From NCBI GenBank assembly GCA_030682505.1, contig JAUXOH010000015.1, positions 1 to 6,856 on the forward strand: 6,856 nucleotides of DNA, in the 5' to 3' direction. Under the pieces are notes generated by a model. The model was not told the origin of the DNA and did not search any database. It was given only the letters and a program-made list of their open reading frames with translations. Shown here piece by piece: positions 5,415 to 6,856 of the stretch (position 1 is the stretch's first letter; each line of letters starts with the position of its first letter). The position numbers were made by a program, and so were the translations under genes. This DNA comes from Candidatus Didemnitutus sp. (GTDB lineage: Bacteria > Verrucomicrobiota > Verrucomicrobiia > Opitutales > Opitutaceae).

Positions 5415-6856
5415 ATGAAAAATTTCGCCTCCTCCTTCCATGCCCTCTGGCTCCAGCTGGGTCTAAATCAGCGGGTCTCCCTCCTGATTGCCACGGTCGC
5501 CGTCGTGGCCGGCATGATCGCCATTTTCTTTTGGGCGCGCCGGCCAGACTATCAGCTGCTTTACGCCAAGTTGGGAGACAAGGATTCCGCGGCCATCATC
5601 AGCCACCTGCAAGCACAGGGCATCCCTTACCAAGTCACCTCGGGCGGCAGCGCCGTGCAGGTGCCGACCGACCACGTGCACAAACTCCGCATGGATTTGG
5701 CCGGAAAGGGCATCCCCGGAGGCGAAGGCGTGGGTTTTGAAATCTTCGACAAAGGCCAGTTCGGACTCTCCGACTTCGTTCAACGCACGAATTATCTCCG
5801 CGCCCTCCAAGGCGAACTCGCACGCACCATCACCCAGCTGCAAGGCGTGCGCGCCGCGCGAGTCATGATTGTGCAACCGGAAAACCGCCTTCTCCTGACC
5901 GATCAGGGCATTCGGGCCACGGCCTCGGTCTTCGTGGACATGGGTGGTTCCCGGCTCGAGTCCGATCAGGTCAACGCCGTGCGTCACCTGGTGGCCAACG
6001 CGGTGCAGGGTCTCACGCCGGATCAGGTTGCCGTGGTCGACAATCGCGGCCGCGTCCTTTCCGAGGAACTCAAGCAAGACCCCACGCTCGGCAACGCCTC
6101 GTCCCAGATGCGCTACAAGCAACAGGTCGAAGACTACCTGGCGCGCAAAGTGGAGAGCATGCTCGCATTGGTCATCGGTCCGGGCAATGCCGTCGTCCGC
6201 GTTTCGGCGGAAATTGACACCGAAGCGATGACGCAGATGCAGGAACGCTTCGATCCGGAAGGTCAGGTTGTCCGTTCGCAGGCGATCACCGAAGACAGCT
6301 CGAACGCGACAGAGACACGCACCAGCGGAGGCGCCACGGGCGTGAGCGCCAATGTTCCCGAGAAAGCCGTCGCGGATGCGGGCAACAAGCCCACCAACTC
6401 GACCGAACAGAATCGCAAAAATCGCACGACTTCCTACGAGATCAACCGCACCACCACGAATATCACGCGCAATCCCGGCACGATCAAGCAGGTCAGCGCC
6501 TCCGTGTTGATTGCCCCCCGCTTGACTCCGCCGCCGGCCGGTTCTGCCCCGGGCACCCTGCCGACCGAGCAAAAGCGCACGCCGGAAGAACTCGCCACCC
6601 TGCGCCAGGTGGTCGTCAACGCGCTCGGCCTGAAAGTGACGCCGGGCCAGACGCTCGATTCCATCGTCGCTTTGCAGGAAATGCCATTCTCCGTCACGCC
6701 GATTTCGGAAACGGTCACCGCGATCCAGAACGAAACGCGGATCCAGGGCTGGGTTGAAGTCGCCTCCCGTTGGGCGGCCGTGCTCGGTGCTGCGGTCGCG
6801 CTGCTGCTTTTCCTCCGCCTGCTTTCCAAGCAGAAGCCCGAGACGGTCCCGATGGA
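5415..6856 (+). CDS. fliF: Flagellar MS-ring protein FliF (partial, 3' end outside window)
   Basis: FliF forms the MS ring in the inner membrane, the base for rod, export gate and switch assembly. From the ATG at 5415 the frame is open to the window edge (480 complete codons). A first membrane helix spans about residues 22-40. The first ring-building region is about 45-110, with YQLLYAKLGDKDSAAI, and the second is about 120-217, with LQGELARTITQLQGVRAARVM (residues 131-151) and the TPDQVAVVDNRGRVLS segment. A periplasmic beta-collar region follows (about 255-370), containing a hydrophilic Asn/Thr/Ser stretch at 291-345 and the conserved SYEINRTTTNITRNPGTIKQ (340-359). A second membrane helix lies at about 452-470. 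The cytoplasmic FliG-binding tail lies outside the window; family length is usually near 530-560. No Shine-Dalgarno is visible in the 73-base pyrimidine-rich gap after fliE. Start choice is supported by the MKNF...LGLNQRV beginning close to the first helix. Confidence 0.97.
   Translation, partial: MKNFASSFHALWLQLGLNQRVSLLIATVAVVAGMIAIFFWARRPDYQLLYAKLGDKDSAAIISHLQAQGIPYQVTSGGSAVQVPTDHVHKLRMDLAGKGIPGGEGVGFEIFDKGQFGLSDFVQRTNYLRALQGELARTITQLQGVRAARVMIVQPENRLLLTDQGIRATASVFVDMGGSRLESDQVNAVRHLVANAVQGLTPDQVAVVDNRGRVLSEELKQDPTLGNASSQMRYKQQVEDYLARKVESMLALVIGPGNAVVRVSAEIDTEAMTQMQERFDPEGQVVRSQAITEDSSNATETRTSGGATGVSANVPEKAVADAGNKPTNSTEQNRKNRTTSYEINRTTTNITRNPGTIKQVSASVLIAPRLTPPPAGSAPGTLPTEQKRTPEELATLRQVVVNALGLKVTPGQTLDSIVALQEMPFSVTPISETVTAIQNETRIQGWVEVASRWAAVLGAAVALLLFLRLLSKQKPETVPM

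Noticed and set aside
5463..6572. Long open frame on the minus strand opposite fliF (369 codons)
   Set aside because: It is antisense to a clear fliF with all family features, and its translation is rich in Arg/Gly/His without recognisable domains, as expected for a shadow frame in GC-rich DNA.
1..6856. CRISPR arrays, insertion sequences, tRNA or rRNA genes
   Set aside because: No spaced repeats, transposase-like proteins, terminal inverted repeats or RNA gene signatures were seen on either strand; nearly all the DNA is explained by the eight genes.

Overview
The window is a GC-rich, fully bacterial stretch holding a motility and chemotaxis locus. It has a leftward three-gene chemotaxis/signalling block (cheR-cheB-response regulator, about 664-3920), a divergent control region (3921-4133), and a rightward flagellar basal-body operon (flgB-flgC-fliE-fliF, from 4134 to beyond the right edge). 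At the far left, on the minus strand, is the 5' part of an unrelated ABC transporter ATPase of the LolD/MacB type. Coding density is very high, and the only non-coding gap above 200 bases is the divergent cheR/flgB region. The organism is a flagellated, high-GC Gram-negative type. My impression from protein style is a verrucomicrobium of the Opitutaceae kind, but this is an unverified inference and a proteobacterium cannot be excluded from the sequence alone.

Minus strand: CheR (3090-3920) has a strong Shine-Dalgarno. It is followed after 2 bases by CheB (1936-3087) and after 3 more by a receiver-HD-GYP protein (664-1932), so the three are almost certainly one translationally coupled operon. 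CheR methylates and CheB demethylates or deamidates chemoreceptors, forming the adaptation pair. No CheA, CheW, CheY or receptor lies in the window. The third protein has an intact receiver domain, but its HD-GYP domain has lost several metal-binding residues, including the H of the HD pair. It is probably a phosphorylation-controlled binding protein rather than an active cyclic-di-GMP phosphodiesterase.

Plus strand: FlgB and FlgC (proximal rod), FliE (the MS ring-rod junction) and FliF (the MS ring) are in the usual early-assembly order. FliF is cut by the window end after its second membrane helix, so its FliG-binding tail is not seen.

The divergent region contains an AT-rich block with a sigma-28-like match, a sigma-54-like -24/-12 match just before flgB, and a 15-base dyad. 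These are unproven candidates. I see no mobile elements, CRISPR arrays, tRNAs or rRNAs, and no convincing wholly new system. The most unusual item is the degenerate HD-GYP response regulator encoded with cheR-cheB.
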